This document shows positions 4,294 to 5,701 of a stretch of 5,701 bases of DNA, one piece after another (positions within the stretch are counted from its first letter, which is position 1; every line of letters starts with the position of its first letter). The stretch is from an uncultured Bacillota bacterium. Lineage in GTDB: Bacteria > Bacillota > Clostridia > Peptostreptococcales > Anaerovoracaceae. The notes beneath the pieces are model-generated. The model saw only the letters and a list, made by a program, of their open reading frames with translations, did not search any database and had not been told where the DNA came from. The position numbers were made by a program, and so were the translations under genes. The stretch spans positions 1 to 5,701 of the forward strand of contig CAUHLX010000187.1 in NCBI GenBank assembly GCA_959606705.1, given 5' to 3'.

Positions 4294-5701
4294 AGGCTTT
4301 TCGATTGAATTTGGAGTTGGCCGGCCCTTGGTCAGGCGTCCGGCGGCAGGTGCTGGTACCGGACGGGGCCTCCTTTTATGAGCTGCATCTGGTGATTCAA
4401 GGGGTGATGGGCTGGGAAGGCTGGGAAGCTTACCGCTTTGAATTCCCGGAGTTGGATTTGGAATTGACCAACGACCCGGAGATTTTAGAACAGGCGCGAA
4501 AGGGTGATCTGGAAAAGGAACCCTCCGGGGAGAGGAACCGGGAAAACGGAAACGACGAGAAGGCCAAGGTGATTTATCTGGATCAAAGACGGCGGGGGAC
4601 CGCCGGTGAGGCCTCGCATTCCGATGGCGTGTTTCTGAGAGAGCTGCTGACGGACCGGGACTATTTTCGGTATGAGTGTGAAAGCGAGGAGTACTGGGAA
4701 TGTGAAATCGCGGTGGAGGCGGTCATCGAGGTTCCGGAGTTCCTGTCGGCCCGCTGTTTAAGCGGAGCGGGGATGGCCATTCCGAAGGACGGGGAGGAGT
4801 TCGCGGCTGACGAGGCCTTCTCCGTGGAGGAAGCGGACCGTGGGGCGCGGGCGGTAGAACTGTCATTCTCAATGGAATGGATGCGGATCAAAGCGTTTCG
4901 TGAAATGTGGAGAGAGGTTCTGGCTCCCATTTCCGTGAAAGGGAAAGCGGTCAAACGGCTGAGCGGAGTGCTGGAACGGTTGACCACGGCACAGCGGAAA
5001 GCCTTGGCGTCTCAAGTGGAGCTTCGCGGAAGGAGCAGAATGTCGGGAACAGAGCTCCGCCAGGCACTGCGGGCGGCGTTGAAGGAACCGGAGCGTTTGG
5101 ATTATTATTTGACCATGGGGGGAGAGAAAAGCGCGCTGATCATGGGACGGCTGGCTTTTGAAGGGAGCGTCCCCTGGGAAACGGTCAATCCGGAGTACGC
5201 GTTTCCCCTTCTCGAGGGCGGCGTGCTGTTCCTATTTGAGGACGGAACGCTGGTGATGCCTGCGGAAATCCGCGGCGCCCTGCGGAAGCTCTTGCTGTCC
5301 CAGGAGACCAGCTGGCTGCACGGCGAGCTTTCTCTTGCGGATCGGTTTTTCAGCGCGGCAGTCAATCTTTACGGAGCCATCTCCTTCGAAGAGCTGGCAC
5401 AGATCGCCGCAGACTATGAGCTGTTTATGCCGGATATGGAAGCGGAGGAATTGGAAGAGGCCGCGGGAGCGCTTTCGGGATATCGGAACACAGGCTATTT
5501 CCCCTTGGAAGGCTGCCTTTGCTCCGGACAGCTGATGGAAATAGATCAGGACCCGGACACGCTGACGGCACAGGCGCGGGCCATCGGCTATTTTGTTCCG
5601 GAAGGTGGGAAACAGCTGCTGAGATTTGCAAATCCGGCTTATGCGGAGCACTCGCCGGCCTGGAAACGGGTGCGCGATTGTCTGCGGGATTCCTTTTCGG
5701 A
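4290..5701 (+). CDS. pRiA4b ORF-3-like domain protein, cut by the window end
   Basis: The frame stays open from ATG 4290 to the window edge (470 codons plus two bases), so the C-terminus is missing. Residues 1 to about 170 resemble the plasmid pRiA4b ORF-3 domain: FYELHLVIQGVMGWEGWEAYRFEF (split here at 29-41 and 42-52), a tyrosine- and acid-rich segment ending EYWECEI (134-140) in place of the usual FGDxWxHxI, and ARCLSGAGMAIPKD (154-167), matching the family's C-G-PPE-like motif. A charged insertion at about 67-100 interrupts the domain. Beyond it are a basic helical stretch (about 215-265, VKRLSGVLERLTTAQRKAL) and a segment with LLEGGVLFLFEDGTLVMPAEI (307-319 and on), reminiscent of helicase-accessory winged regions, followed by acidic helices at 365-395. 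The function of the family is not established. The ATGA overlap with the preceding gene (4290-4293) and AGAAGG at 4281-4286 indicate translational coupling. I am confident of the gene and fairly confident of the N-terminal family. The C-terminal comparison is weak. Confidence 0.75.
   Translation, partial: MKAFRLNLELAGPWSGVRRQVLVPDGASFYELHLVIQGVMGWEGWEAYRFEFPELDLELTNDPEILEQARKGDLEKEPSGERNRENGNDEKAKVIYLDQRRRGTAGEASHSDGVFLRELLTDRDYFRYECESEEYWECEIAVEAVIEVPEFLSARCLSGAGMAIPKDGEEFAADEAFSVEEADRGARAVELSFSMEWMRIKAFREMWREVLAPISVKGKAVKRLSGVLERLTTAQRKALASQVELRGRSRMSGTELRQALRAALKEPERLDYYLTMGGEKSALIMGRLAFEGSVPWETVNPEYAFPLLEGGVLFLFEDGTLVMPAEIRGALRKLLLSQETSWLHGELSLADRFFSAAVNLYGAISFEELAQIAADYELFMPDMEAEELEEAAGALSGYRNTGYFPLEGCLCSGQLMEIDQDPDTLTAQARAIGYFVPEGGKQLLRFANPAYAEHSPAWKRVRDCLRDSFS

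Overview
The window looks like a piece of a Gram-positive anaerobe's chromosome, probably a Clostridia-type member of the Bacillota. The evidence is strong AG-rich ribosome binding sites, several TTG starts, moderately high GC, and protein families (DUF5662, CpXC, pRiA4b ORF-3-like) common there. This assignment is inference. All supported genes are on the + strand. I see no tRNA, rRNA, CRISPR array, transposase or integrase.

Layout. About 1-89: the possible 3' end of an upstream gene. 195-733: a DUF5662 family gene broken by one frameshift near 328. 730-1440: a CpXC-domain zinc-ribbon protein, overlapping its neighbour by ATGA. 1441-1788: a 350-base non-coding interval. It holds a terminator whose loop is a perfect -35 box, a probable promoter, a possible 10-codon leader ORF and a second, strong terminator just before the next gene. 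1789-2961: an RtcB2-type RNA ligase. 2974-3579: peptide chain release factor H (prfH), in the same transcription unit, with its ribosome binding site overlapping the rtcB2 stop. 3589-3617: a near-consensus promoter. 3673-4293: an unrecognised protein with faint uracil-DNA-glycosylase-fold features. 4290 to the window end: a pRiA4b ORF-3-like protein with a long C-terminal extension, joined to the previous gene by ATGA and cut by the window edge.

How it works together. RtcB2 and PrfH form a known pair. In the described E. coli homologues, PrfH releases the peptide from ribosomes whose 16S decoding centre has been cut by a ribotoxin, and RtcB2 reseals the rRNA. The most interesting part of the window is the region before this pair. 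The only promoter I can find lies upstream of a strong intrinsic terminator, so the operon probably depends on conditional read-through. This would suit a damage-induced ribosome repair system, but the mechanism is inference. The following two-gene operon has its own promoter, and any link to the repair pair rests only on proximity.
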